Made by a program: the position numbers and the translations under genes. From the NCBI GenBank assembly GCA_963838205.1, contig CAWIQF010000013.1, forward strand, positions 62,001-126,000: 64,000 nucleotides of DNA, given 5' to 3'. The notes beneath the pieces are model-generated. The model made no database searches, was not told where the DNA came from, and was given only the letters and a program-made list of their open reading frames with translations. This document shows, piece by piece, positions 53,974 through 62,468 of this stretch (position 1 is its first letter; each line of letters begins with the position of its first letter). Source of the stretch: CAIVVT01 sp963838205. Its GTDB lineage: Bacteria; Acidobacteriota; Terriglobia; Bryobacterales; Bryobacteraceae.

Positions 53974-56580
53974 ATGTCTTCCTTCCTCGGCGAAGTTGGC
54001 GCGGCGCTCCTCCTCCCGCCGCGCGACCTGACGGTTTCCCAGTGGGCAGACGAAAACCGTGTGCTCACTGGGGCCGCGTCGGCGGAGCGCGGCCAGTGGC
54101 GGAGCCGCTCCTACCAGCGTGAGCCGATGGATGTGTTGAGCCCGGCGCACCCCGCCAAAATGGTCGTCCTGCTGTCCAGCGCCCAGATGTTGAAAACGGA
54201 GTGCCTGCTCAACTTCCTGGGCTTCATCGCCGACGTCGATCCGGGCCCGGCGCTAGTGGTCGAGCCCCGCATCGAAGACGCCAAGGCGCTGTCGAAGGAT
54301 CGCGTGGCGCCGATGTTTCGCGCGACGCCCGTGCTGCGGGGCAAGCTGGCCACGGTCAAAAGCCGCGACTCCGACAACACCGTTCTCCACAAGGCGTTCA
54401 CGAACGGCTCAGGCCACGTCACGTTCACGGGTGCGATCAGCCCGAGCGGCCTGGCCATGCGGCCGATCCGGTATGCCTTGCTCGACGAGGTGGACCGGTA
54501 CCCCGCGTCGGCCGGTACCGAGGGCGATCCGGTTTCACTTGCGATCCAGCGCACGGCGGAGTTCGAGCACAACAAGAAGATCCTGCTGTGCTCGACGCCC
54601 ACTATAAAAGGATGCAGCCGGATCGAATTGGCCTGGTTGCAAAGCGATCAGCGCGAATACTTCGTGCCGTGCCCGCACTGCGGCGAGTTCCAGGTGCTGG
54701 AGCTGGGCGACGGCGCTGAGGGTGGGCTGGCCTGGCCAGAAGGGCATCCTGAGGCCGCGCAGTATCGCTGTCGCCACTGCAAGGCGCTGATTCCGGAACA
54801 CAAGAAAGCCTCGATGGTCGAGCAGGGTGGCTACCCGTATGGCTCGCTCTCGGGCGCGCCGGCGATCCCCGCGGCCTCCGCCGCCACTCCGGCGATGGAC
54901 GGCGCCGGCGCGGCTGGCTCGTCTGGAAGTTACTCGCGGGCGGATCACGTCCATCCGACCGACACGAGCCGCCAGTCCCTCATCAATGGGGCGCCCACCA
55001 CCTGGCCCACATTCGCGCCTTCGGCGACGACCGATACGACGAACGCGGCCAATATCATCAGCGGCACGCTCGGGCATGGACGCCTTCCGGCCTTGCTCTC
55101 GGCCGACATTCCGAACAATGGAGCCAATACAAGCGGCAACGCGGCCACAGCGACGGCCCTGGCGTCAACGCCGACGCCCTGCTCAGCCGGCAACTACCCG
55201 CTGGGGATCGCCGCGAGTGGCAATGCCACCGGCTGCACCCCGGCCGCCACGGGCACGGTGACGAATAACGAGGGCGCGTTCACTCCCCAATACCTGCTGA
55301 TCGGCAACGGCGGGCCGGACGCGAAGGTGTCAACGCCTTATCTCGACAGCTCATGGATACTGAACAATCCGGCCGGGTTCAAGAGCGGCGGAGCGGGGAG
55401 CGGATTCGTACAGATGGGCGGCACAACGTCCGGGGCGGTGACGGTCACCGTCCAGTCGGCGGCTGGCTCATGGAGGCTGACGCTTCCGAACACCTCTGGA
55501 GCCAACGGGCAGACCTGGGTGACGGACGGCAACGGGAACATGTCCTGGTCCTCGCTTCCCACCGCGCTACCGCCCGATGGACAGGCGGGTGGCGACCTCA
55601 GCGGCTCGTACCCGAATCCGATGGTGGCGCAGATTGGCGGCGCATTCCTGCCCTCGGCAGGCTCCCTTACCAAGACCAACAGCGCCAGCCAGCTTGTCGC
55701 AGCCGTGGCCGGAACGGATTACGTAACACCGAACGGCAACATTACGGGCAATGCAGCCACGGCGACCGCGCTGGCGAGCGCTCCCACGACCTGCAACTCC
55801 GGCAATTATGCCCGCGGCGTCGGCGCGAATGGTAATGCCACCGGCTGTACGCCGGCCAATGCCGGGACAGTAACGAGCGTAACCTTCACCGGCGACGGGA
55901 CGGTCCTGAGCTCGACTCCCTCTGCCGCCGATACCGGCAGCGGCACGGTCGCGGCGACACTCAACACGCAGACCAAAAACACGGCATTGATGGGGCCCCC
56001 GACAGGCTCGGCAGCCAACCCCACGTTCCGGAACATCGTGGCGGCGGATTTGCCGACGCAGGCGCTCAATTATTGGTTCCCCGGTACCGTCCTTCCGCCG
56101 ACCAACGGGAGCAATCAGCCCCTCGGCGGGACGGGGCTCGCCAATACGGCGCGGTTTATCGTTTTCACGATGCCCTTCAACACCACGATCAGCAAAGCAT
56201 CCATCGAGGTGTCCACGAGCGACGCCGGCCAGACCATGGACTTCGGTCTCTACAATGCGGCCGGAACGTCCAAGCTGTGGTCGATCGGGTCCGGCAGCGG
56301 AATCAGTCTCGGGAGCACCGGCATCGTGTCGGCGATGAACACGACAGTCGCACTCGCAGCCGGATCCTACCTGTTCGCCTGGACGGAAAGCGGCACGGCG
56401 GGCCAGATCTACACCTGGAACATGAACACGGGTCTGTACCAGTTGCTCGCGTCGGGGTCGAGCTATAAGTACGGCACCTGCACGAACACGGCGACGGCCG
56501 GTGTGCTGCCCGCTTTCTGCGGGACCCTGATCGCTGCGACATCGGCCTTTAACGTGGCCGCGGTGATGCTGGAGCCTTAA
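53974..56580 (+). CDS. TerL-tail fibre fusion protein, product of an internal ~28-kb deletion
   Basis: 868 residues in one uninterrupted frame. Residues 1-287 equal the TerL ATPase domain of the left arm: SSAQMLKTE, ALLDEVDRY, CSTPTIKG, zinc ribbon CPHCGE...CRHC, up to SMVEQGGY. From residue 288 (PYGSLSGAPAIPAASAATPAMDG) the protein is the C-terminal ~570 residues of the tail fibre, including the receptor-binding domain. The nuclease domain of TerL and the fibre N-terminus with its signal peptide are absent. In the left arm both parent sites carry GATAGCC (46783-46789 and 18859-18865, plus strand). The product could not package DNA and is unlikely to be exported. Confidence 0.85.
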   Translation: MSSFLGEVGAALLLPPRDLTVSQWADENRVLTGAASAERGQWRSRSYQREPMDVLSPAHPAKMVVLLSSAQMLKTECLLNFLGFIADVDPGPALVVEPRIEDAKALSKDRVAPMFRATPVLRGKLATVKSRDSDNTVLHKAFTNGSGHVTFTGAISPSGLAMRPIRYALLDEVDRYPASAGTEGDPVSLAIQRTAEFEHNKKILLCSTPTIKGCSRIELAWLQSDQREYFVPCPHCGEFQVLELGDGAEGGLAWPEGHPEAAQYRCRHCKALIPEHKKASMVEQGGYPYGSLSGAPAIPAASAATPAMDGAGAAGSSGSYSRADHVHPTDTSRQSLINGAPTTWPTFAPSATTDTTNAANIISGTLGHGRLPALLSADIPNNGANTSGNAATATALASTPTPCSAGNYPLGIAASGNATGCTPAATGTVTNNEGAFTPQYLLIGNGGPDAKVSTPYLDSSWILNNPAGFKSGGAGSGFVQMGGTTSGAVTVTVQSAAGSWRLTLPNTSGANGQTWVTDGNGNMSWSSLPTALPPDGQAGGDLSGSYPNPMVAQIGGAFLPSAGSLTKTNSASQLVAAVAGTDYVTPNGNITGNAATATALASAPTTCNSGNYARGVGANGNATGCTPANAGTVTSVTFTGDGTVLSSTPSAADTGSGTVAATLNTQTKNTALMGPPTGSAANPTFRNIVAADLPTQALNYWFPGTVLPPTNGSNQPLGGTGLANTARFIVFTMPFNTTISKASIEVSTSDAGQTMDFGLYNAAGTSKLWSIGSGSGISLGSTGIVSAMNTTVALAAGSYLFAWTESGTAGQIYTWNMNTGLYQLLASGSSYKYGTCTNTATAGVLPAFCGTLIAATSAFNVAAVMLEP

Positions 56581-56583
56581 CCG

Positions 56584-58797
56584 ATGACGAAGATTCTGCT
56601 CATTTTCCTGATGTCTATGTCCGCCAGCCATGCGGCCACCTATTACGTCAACAACTGCGTCGTCCCAGGCAGCGATTCGAACAATGGCACGAGCACATCG
56701 ACGCCCTGGTTGACGATCGCCCACGTCAATGCTCAAACCTTCAACCCCGGCGACTCGATCCTATTTCAGCGCGGCTGCATCTGGCACGAGAAGCTCCTAC
56801 CGCCGTCCTCCGGCTCGAGCGCGAACCAGATCACCTTCGCCGACTACGGCAGCGGCAACAAACCGATCCTAGATGGGGCGACGGCGCCGGCGCATTGGGG
56901 GCGCGGCGGCGGCTCGTACGCACTGCAGGACACGTTCGAGTCGGGCGCCTACAGCGCGTCCTGGAGCTCGACGCAGGGCAGTGTGAATACCTGGGCCGGG
57001 TTCGGGGTTACTGGGCCCTCCGGCGGCGGAAACTATGGCGCGGGTCTAGGATCGGCCCAGCAGTGTGCCTGGAATGGCGCCAACGGCTCGGAATATTGGT
57101 TCGAGACCTGGGTCCAGGCGGGCGCCTCCGCTGCGGCGCGGACCTACGTCGGGCAATTCGGAAGCGGCGGCAGCCCGATCGTGGCGGTCATGTTCTCGTC
57201 GAGCAGCGACCCGACGCCGAATAAGCTGCGTATCTACAACTACGCCGCGGCGGCCGGCAGCCAGGAGTTCTACGGGACGACGGCGATCGCAGCCTCGACC
57301 TGGTACAAGGTGAAAGCGCGCCTAGTCATCAGTGCGACGGCCGGCGAGATTGACGTCTGGCTAAACACTGGCTCCGGCTGGACACTGGAGTTTGCGCAGA
57401 GCGGCGTCAACACAGGCTCAGCCAGCATCACCCGCGTGAGCATGGGCTATAGCAGCGTCGCCACCCAGAGCACCTACTTTGACTACTTCCAGATCGCGGC
57501 CACGGACCCATCGCTTCCCTCGACGACCTATCTGTTCTCAACCCTGACTACGAATCCGCCCACATCGGCGCCGATCAATCTGACCCGCGTCTGGTACGGG
57601 AACAATATCGCCACCATCTTGGAGTACCCCCAGAACGCGGGCGCGGGCAGCGGCGTTAGCCCGGGCCAGTGGGACATCACCGGATCGAACGCCGGCCTGT
57701 CCTCGATCGTCTGGGTGGCGACGTCCGGCAATATCGCCAAGGTCGAGTGGCCGACGATTGATTACGACGTAAGGGTCTATGGCCAAAGCTATCTGACGTT
57801 TCAAAACCTCATGTTCATGCGGGCGCTGGTGCGCGGTATGAACCACGGAACCAACTCGCAGCCCTCTCACAACCAGATCCTGTACTGCGATTTTTGGGAT
57901 AACAACGGCAGCGGCTCTTACGTCAACAAGGACGGGACGATCTACGGCATTGATTCATATACGTTCAGCCACAACACGTTCTACCGTAACTACATCCACA
58001 CGGCAGCCACGGTCTATCAGGGTGGCAGCGGGCACGGCGTCTATTGCACGAAATGCACAAACACGCTCATCGAATACAGCGATTGCCAGAACAATGGCAA
58101 CTACTGCACGCAGCTTCAGGACGCCTCGAATTACAACACGTACCGCTATAGTCGATCGATCGGCGAGCAGGGACTGCTGAGCCTGACAACGGACCTGATC
58201 GGCGGCTCCACCGGCAATTCCATTTACGACAACATCAGTGTGAATGAGTACCAGTGCGTCGTCGCGACAAGCGCCACCGGAAACTATCTCTACTACAACA
58301 CCTTCGCCGGCTTCTCTTACCGCGGCTTCGCCAACAATAGCGGCACGTTCGGCGTGGTCGAAAACAACATCTTCTGGACGACGGTTCCAGGTGCACAGGT
58401 CATCTTCACTTCGGCCGGAACGGGCTTCACGTCGAACTTCAACATTTACGGCACGCAGCAAAGCAGTTTCATCTATTCCGAGGGGACGTACTACAGCACA
58501 CTCGCCGCGTGGGGGCAGGCCGGCGCGCAGGACAAGACGGGCGATCCGCTCTTTGCCGCGTTGGCCAGCAACAACGTCTCGCTGACTGGCAGCTCGTCGG
58601 CGCACAACGCGGGCATGGACCTTTCCGCCACCGTGCCTCATGGCTGGAGCCCTGTCTCGCCGCTTGGGTTGCCGATGCCGAGGTCGCTCTCCATGCCTGG
58701 CAAGAACGCCCCGTCCAACGCGCCCTTGGTCACAGTGAACTCGGTCCGGCAGATCTCCTGGCCGCGGAATAAGTCGCAGACCGCGTCGATCGCCTGA
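56584..58797 (+). CDS. Right-handed parallel beta-helix protein with signal peptide, chimeric C-terminus
   Basis: 737 residues, intact frame. MTKILLIFLMSMSASHAATYYVNNC is a signal peptide. GDSILFQRGCIWHEKL, a lectin-like jelly roll (SEYWFETWVQAGASAAARTYVGQFGSGG...WYKVKARLVISATAGEIDVWLNTGSGW), then a beta-helix with RNYIHTAATVYQGGSGHGVYCTKCTNTLIEYSDCQNNGNYC. It resembles phage tail spikes or polysaccharide lyases. After GWSPVSPLGLP (about 58670) it no longer matches the left copy; the last 42 residues are antisense to the res fragment, so the natural end is lost. Confidence 0.8.
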   Translation: MTKILLIFLMSMSASHAATYYVNNCVVPGSDSNNGTSTSTPWLTIAHVNAQTFNPGDSILFQRGCIWHEKLLPPSSGSSANQITFADYGSGNKPILDGATAPAHWGRGGGSYALQDTFESGAYSASWSSTQGSVNTWAGFGVTGPSGGGNYGAGLGSAQQCAWNGANGSEYWFETWVQAGASAAARTYVGQFGSGGSPIVAVMFSSSSDPTPNKLRIYNYAAAAGSQEFYGTTAIAASTWYKVKARLVISATAGEIDVWLNTGSGWTLEFAQSGVNTGSASITRVSMGYSSVATQSTYFDYFQIAATDPSLPSTTYLFSTLTTNPPTSAPINLTRVWYGNNIATILEYPQNAGAGSGVSPGQWDITGSNAGLSSIVWVATSGNIAKVEWPTIDYDVRVYGQSYLTFQNLMFMRALVRGMNHGTNSQPSHNQILYCDFWDNNGSGSYVNKDGTIYGIDSYTFSHNTFYRNYIHTAATVYQGGSGHGVYCTKCTNTLIEYSDCQNNGNYCTQLQDASNYNTYRYSRSIGEQGLLSLTTDLIGGSTGNSIYDNISVNEYQCVVATSATGNYLYYNTFAGFSYRGFANNSGTFGVVENNIFWTTVPGAQVIFTSAGTGFTSNFNIYGTQQSSFIYSEGTYYSTLAAWGQAGAQDKTGDPLFAALASNNVSLTGSSSAHNAGMDLSATVPHGWSPVSPLGLPMPRSLSMPGKNAPSNAPLVTVNSVRQISWPRNKSQTASIA

Positions 58798-58835
58798 CGC
58801 TGATACTCCAGGCCCGCGTCAAAATGCAGCTTCAT
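58668..58835 (-). pseudogene. res: Type III restriction enzyme (Res), 5' fragment
   Basis: From ATG 58835, overlapping the rhuM stop (ATGA), the first 56 codons read MKLHFDAGLEYQRQAIDAVCDLFRGQEICRTEFTV...ESDLGIGN. This is the conserved N-terminus of type III Res subunits, ahead of the helicase motifs. At 58668 the sequence switches to prophage beta-helix sequence and the frame ends at 58638. The helicase and nuclease parts are gone from this window, so restriction cannot take place from this gene. Confidence 0.8.
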
Positions 58836-59890
58836 GACTTTTTCCGCTTCGGATTCGGCCGCTCGGGTAACCCCTTGGCGGCATCTTCAATGCTGTTCCG
58901 TTGCTCGCGCTCGGCTTCGGCCTCGGCAAGCGCACGCCGGCGAGCCGCGAACTGCTCATACTCGGACTCGGCGCGGGCGTCAGCGTCCGACTTGCTCACC
59001 CGGCCCTTCCCTCCAAGCACTTCGCGCTCGTTGAAGCGCAGGAACTCGTTGAGCTTGATTTCCCAATCCCGCAAGAACACCTGTTTCCTGCGCCGCGCTT
59101 GGTCCTCGGCGAAATCGAGCCACATCACCACAGTCCGGTTCAGGCCGTCAATCTCGTCTTGGCTTAGGTAGTTCTTCGCCACCGTCACGTCGGCCTTCCG
59201 AACCACGCCGCCTTTCCATGCCGTCAGTCCCATGTTGGGTTTGGCGTGATTGGCGCGTTCAGTGATCAGCTCCGGAGCGGTCTTGCCCGTCGCGGCGAAG
59301 TGGAGCTTGTTCTGGATGGTCTGGAAGAACTCGTGCGTGGACTTCGCCGCCGGTTCGTAATCGCCGGCCAGGGCGAAGAGGTCCCGCACACGCAGATACA
59401 TTCTCTTCTCGCTGGCTCGGATATCGCGAATCCGCTCCAGCAACTCATCGAAGTAATCGGGAATGCCCGAGCCTTCCAGCGGCGGATTCTTCAGCCGCTG
59501 GTCGTCCATGGTGAAGCCCTTCACCAGGTACTCGCTCAGCCGCTCTGTGGCCCACCGGCGGAATCTTACGCCCCGCGGCGAGCGGACGCGGTATCCCACG
59601 GCCAGAATGCACTCCAAGTTATAGTGGTCAATCAGCCGGGCAACGTCCCGGTCGCCCTCCCGGCGAACTATCCGGAATTTCCGGATAGTTGCCGTCGGAT
59701 CGATCTCCCCCTCTTCAAAGAGGTTCTGGATGTGCTCGTTGACGGTTCTAACGTCCTTCCCGTAAAGCTCTGCCATGAGAGCCTGGGTGAGCCACACCGT
59801 GTCGCCCGCAAACCGGCATTCGACCCGAGTCCGCCCGTCTTCGGTCGGATAGAGAATGACCTCGCCGGTCAGTGGTGGTTGATCAGGCAT
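58832..59890 (-). CDS. rhuM: RhuM family virulence-type protein
   Basis: 352 residues. GEVILYPTEDGRTRVECRFAGDTVWLTQALMAELYGKDVRTVNEHIQNLFEEGEIDPTATIRKFRIVRREGDRDVARLIDHYNLECILAVGYRVRSPRGVRFRRWATERLSEYLVKGF is the RhuM (PF13310) signature, with a Bro-N/KilA-like winged helix. The C-terminal 90 residues are a long charged coiled coil. RhuM genes commonly sit inside type I and III R-M loci, and here the gene is between mod and res with tight spacing on both sides. Function is unknown; DNA-binding control of the locus is plausible. Confidence 0.9.
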   Translation of the reverse strand: MPDQPPLTGEVILYPTEDGRTRVECRFAGDTVWLTQALMAELYGKDVRTVNEHIQNLFEEGEIDPTATIRKFRIVRREGDRDVARLIDHYNLECILAVGYRVRSPRGVRFRRWATERLSEYLVKGFTMDDQRLKNPPLEGSGIPDYFDELLERIRDIRASEKRMYLRVRDLFALAGDYEPAAKSTHEFFQTIQNKLHFAATGKTAPELITERANHAKPNMGLTAWKGGVVRKADVTVAKNYLSQDEIDGLNRTVVMWLDFAEDQARRRKQVFLRDWEIKLNEFLRFNEREVLGGKGRVSKSDADARAESEYEQFAARRRALAEAEAEREQRNSIEDAAKGLPERPNPKRKKS

Positions 59891-59901
59891 AACCGGTCCC
59901 C

Positions 59902-61788
59902 CTACAGGCTGCGCACTTTCGCGATCCCATTCTGTTCCAGGATCGCGGCGAGATTGGACTTAGCGACATCGTCGGCGAACGCGCTGTCGCGGAAGACGCA
60001 GGTTACCTCTCCGGCCGGATTCAATTCGGCGCGCCAATCCGCGATGGCGTGCGCTACCGCCTCGACCTCGTGGCGGTCAATCGATCGGGCGAGACAGGCA
60101 AACAGAGTCCCACCCCCGATGGCGTGCACCTTTTTGCCGGCGGCGTGCCGCGTCTCGATCGGGACGCACAGGTCCAGGCCGAGCTTCAAAAGCAACTCAT
60201 AGAGGATGTCCGCTTCGGAGCGGTCCGCCTTAATGTGCTCAATCGAGTCCAGCAACATCTGATCCAGGTTTTCGCCCGCTGGCTCCCAGACGCGCAAATT
60301 GCTGCTGTCCAATTTGAAGACACGGAACCCGAGATCGCCAGAGAACATCGGATTCTCCTCGCGAATCCGCCGCCCCGCGCTTCGGAGACGTTCTTTCGTG
60401 ATGTCGGCAATCGTCTTAAGTTTGCCGCCCTTGGCTTCTGCCAACGGTTCCGGAAGCTGAACCAAGATGCAACGTCGGTTGCCTCCGTCGGCAGCGTTTT
60501 GCGCGTAGACCGCATCCGCGGTCGAGCCCGAGCCGGCGAAGAAATCTACAACAAGCGCGCCCTCCTCCGCTTCGGTCGCGAGTTCCAGCATTCTCCGGAT
60601 CAAGCGAGTGGGCTTGGGCGTTTCAAAAACGGAGTCGGAGTCATCAAACGTGACGGCCGAGATGAGCTCCTTCTTCGCTTCTTGCGTATGGCCGACCTCC
60701 TCGTAGGTCCAAAGCGTCTGTGGTACGCGGCCAGATTTTACGTCGGTTAGAAAGCGCTTCAACCTCGGCGTATTGTTGCCGTCGCTACCCCACCAAATTC
60801 GATTCTCGGTATCAAACTCCTTGAATTTCGCTGGCGACACTCGCCAGTAAGTGCCAGGGGGCGGACCATCAATCACTCGTCCTGAGGGGCACGTGACAGG
60901 GTAGGTGCCTTCGCCGTAAAAATTCCGAGCAGAGAGGTCACCGGATGTCCAAGGTCCGCGTGGGTCGTTGTCCGGATTAGAGTAGCGCGCCTCCATCTCC
61001 TCTGTTCTCGGCAGGAGGCGAGGCTTCCATGCCTCAGCATCTCTCGCGTAGACGACAACATAATCGTGATCTTCAGAGAAGTGGCGAGCGGAGTTCTTTG
61101 GGGAGAAAACCTTCTGCCAAATCACGCATGCAACGAAGTTCTCCTCCCCAAAGACTTCGTTGAGCAGTGCCCGCAGGTTGTGGATCTCGTGATCAGCAAT
61201 GCTGACAAATAGGACACCATCTTTGTCGAGAAGATCTTGCGCCAGCTTAAGGCGCGGGCACATCATATTGAGCCAGTCGGTATGGAAGCGTCCAGAGGCT
61301 TCAGTGTTAGAACTCTGCTTTCGACCGCCATCGTCGGTCTGGCCAGTCAATTCAAGGTAATTGCGGATGCTGTCCTGAAAACTGTCCGGATAAACAAAAT
61401 CCTTGCCCGTGTTGTACGGCGGGTCGATATAAATCAGCTTCACTTTGCCGGAATACGACTTCCGCAGGAGCTTGAGAACCTCGAGGTTATCCCCTTCGAT
61501 CATGAGGTTTCGGGTCGTGTCCCAGTCCACGCTCTCTTCGGGGCACGGGCGCAGCGTGCCGGTGGAGGGCGTCAGCGCAAGCTGCCGGGCGCGCCGCTTG
61601 CCATGCCAGTTCAGGCCGTACTTCTCCTCGCGTTCGTCCACCGCGCCGCCCAGGAGCTGTTTCAGGACCTCAAAGTCGATCCGGCCTTCGGTGCAGACCT
61701 CAGGGAATAGCGCCTTGAGGGTCTCGATGTTCTCGGCCACCAGGTCGGCGGAATGGCTTTCGGGGTCTTCGGCAGTCAGCTTCTTCAT
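59902..61788 (-). CDS. mod: Type III restriction-modification methyltransferase (Mod)
   Basis: 628 residues from ATG 61788, with TGGAGG six bases upstream (TTG 61794 is less likely). Beta-class N6-adenine methyltransferase: the catalytic DPPYNTGKDFVY precedes the SAM site VVDFFAGSGSTADAV, typical of Mod. NLMIEGDNLEVLKLLRKSYSGKVKLIYIDPPYN, GVLFVSIADHEIHNLRALLNEVFGEENFV and the C-terminal GGGTLFACLARSIDRHEVEAVAHAIADWRAEL are conserved. The central region (residues 250-370) is probably the target recognition domain. It methylates DNA and pairs with Res, here truncated, so it may now act alone. Confidence 0.95.
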   Translation of the reverse strand: MKKLTAEDPESHSADLVAENIETLKALFPEVCTEGRIDFEVLKQLLGGAVDEREEKYGLNWHGKRRARQLALTPSTGTLRPCPEESVDWDTTRNLMIEGDNLEVLKLLRKSYSGKVKLIYIDPPYNTGKDFVYPDSFQDSIRNYLELTGQTDDGGRKQSSNTEASGRFHTDWLNMMCPRLKLAQDLLDKDGVLFVSIADHEIHNLRALLNEVFGEENFVACVIWQKVFSPKNSARHFSEDHDYVVVYARDAEAWKPRLLPRTEEMEARYSNPDNDPRGPWTSGDLSARNFYGEGTYPVTCPSGRVIDGPPPGTYWRVSPAKFKEFDTENRIWWGSDGNNTPRLKRFLTDVKSGRVPQTLWTYEEVGHTQEAKKELISAVTFDDSDSVFETPKPTRLIRRMLELATEAEEGALVVDFFAGSGSTADAVYAQNAADGGNRRCILVQLPEPLAEAKGGKLKTIADITKERLRSAGRRIREENPMFSGDLGFRVFKLDSSNLRVWEPAGENLDQMLLDSIEHIKADRSEADILYELLLKLGLDLCVPIETRHAAGKKVHAIGGGTLFACLARSIDRHEVEAVAHAIADWRAELNPAGEVTCVFRDSAFADDVAKSNLAAILEQNGIAKVRSL

Positions 61789-61890
61789 GGTCAACCTCCA
61801 GATTAGCTACCCACACGGGATCATAACGCGCAAATGCCCGTCTTCGATGTCCTTACGCGCGTTTTTCCATCGCGCGCAAACTCGTCCCCT

Positions 61891-61990
61891 TCAGGTCGGG
61901 CGACCGGCGTTGATACTCATCCAGAGCATCTTCATCCTGGCGTTCAACGTCTGGATCTCCAGGTTCAGCTCAACCTGGCGTGCGATCTGA
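61891..61990 (-). pseudogene. DUF4391-like C-terminal remnant upstream of mod
   Basis: The minus strand reads ETQIARQVELNLEIQTLNARMKMLW, which resembles the C-terminal helix of DUF4391 proteins (K-I--E--F-RKVELN-E-K-LK--L). Such genes usually lie between a helicase and mod in this type of locus. The N-terminal part is missing. Weak evidence from one helix and its position only. Confidence 0.3.
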
Positions 61991-62033
61991 GTCTCTTTGG
62001 CCGCGGCGGCTCGCAGAGCCGAGCCTGTCAGAG

Positions 62034-62468
62034 ATGGAGCAAGCGGAGATGGAAGGATTCCTCGCCCACATGCTGCAGATCTATCCAGTTGCCGGCGTCC
62101 ACCTGTTTCAAACTCCTGTCGCCGCGCCTCAGGGGGCAATCGAGTACTGCTTGACCTTCAGACAAGGGCAAGCGATCGGGATGGAGTCCCCGGAGGGCTT
62201 CCTCGTTCGTGCGCAATCCGCAGCAGTCAAAGAGGTTAGCAGAACTCTGAAGCCTGGTGCAGTGAAGCTTCGTGAGCAGTTGGTTGAACTTGGCGTGTTG
62301 AAGGACGCCGGTGATCATCTCCTGTTCACGCAGGACTATGCCTTCAACACCCCTTCGACGGCGGCGAAAGTCGTCTGTGGAAACGAGGTAAACGGTAGGA
62401 CGGCTTGGAAGACCGATTCTGGCATGGTGCTCCGCGACGTGCAGAATGCCGCGATCGAAGCACCCTAG
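62034..62468 (+). pseudogene. DUF4357 domain protein fragment, interrupted by IS630
   Basis: Readable from about 62034: MEQAEMEGFLAHMLQIYPVAGVHLF, FRQGQAIGMESPEGFLVRAQSAAVKEVSRTLKPGAVKLREQLVELGVLKDAGDHLLFTQDYAFNTPSTAAKVVCGNEVNGRTAWKTDSG. The last 60 residues are the DUF4357 domain (GVL---G--L-FT-DY-F--PS-AA-VV-G---NG---WK), usually C-terminal to a GIY-YIG nuclease. The nuclease part is missing upstream and the 3' end is cut by the IS element at 62466, whose first base completes the TAG stop. Confidence 0.6.

Noticed and set aside
47647..54836. Simple inverted duplication produced during assembly
   Set aside because: The arms differ at about one base in ten with mostly silent changes, which an assembly copy would not show; a chimeric join between two real prophages cannot be excluded without reads.
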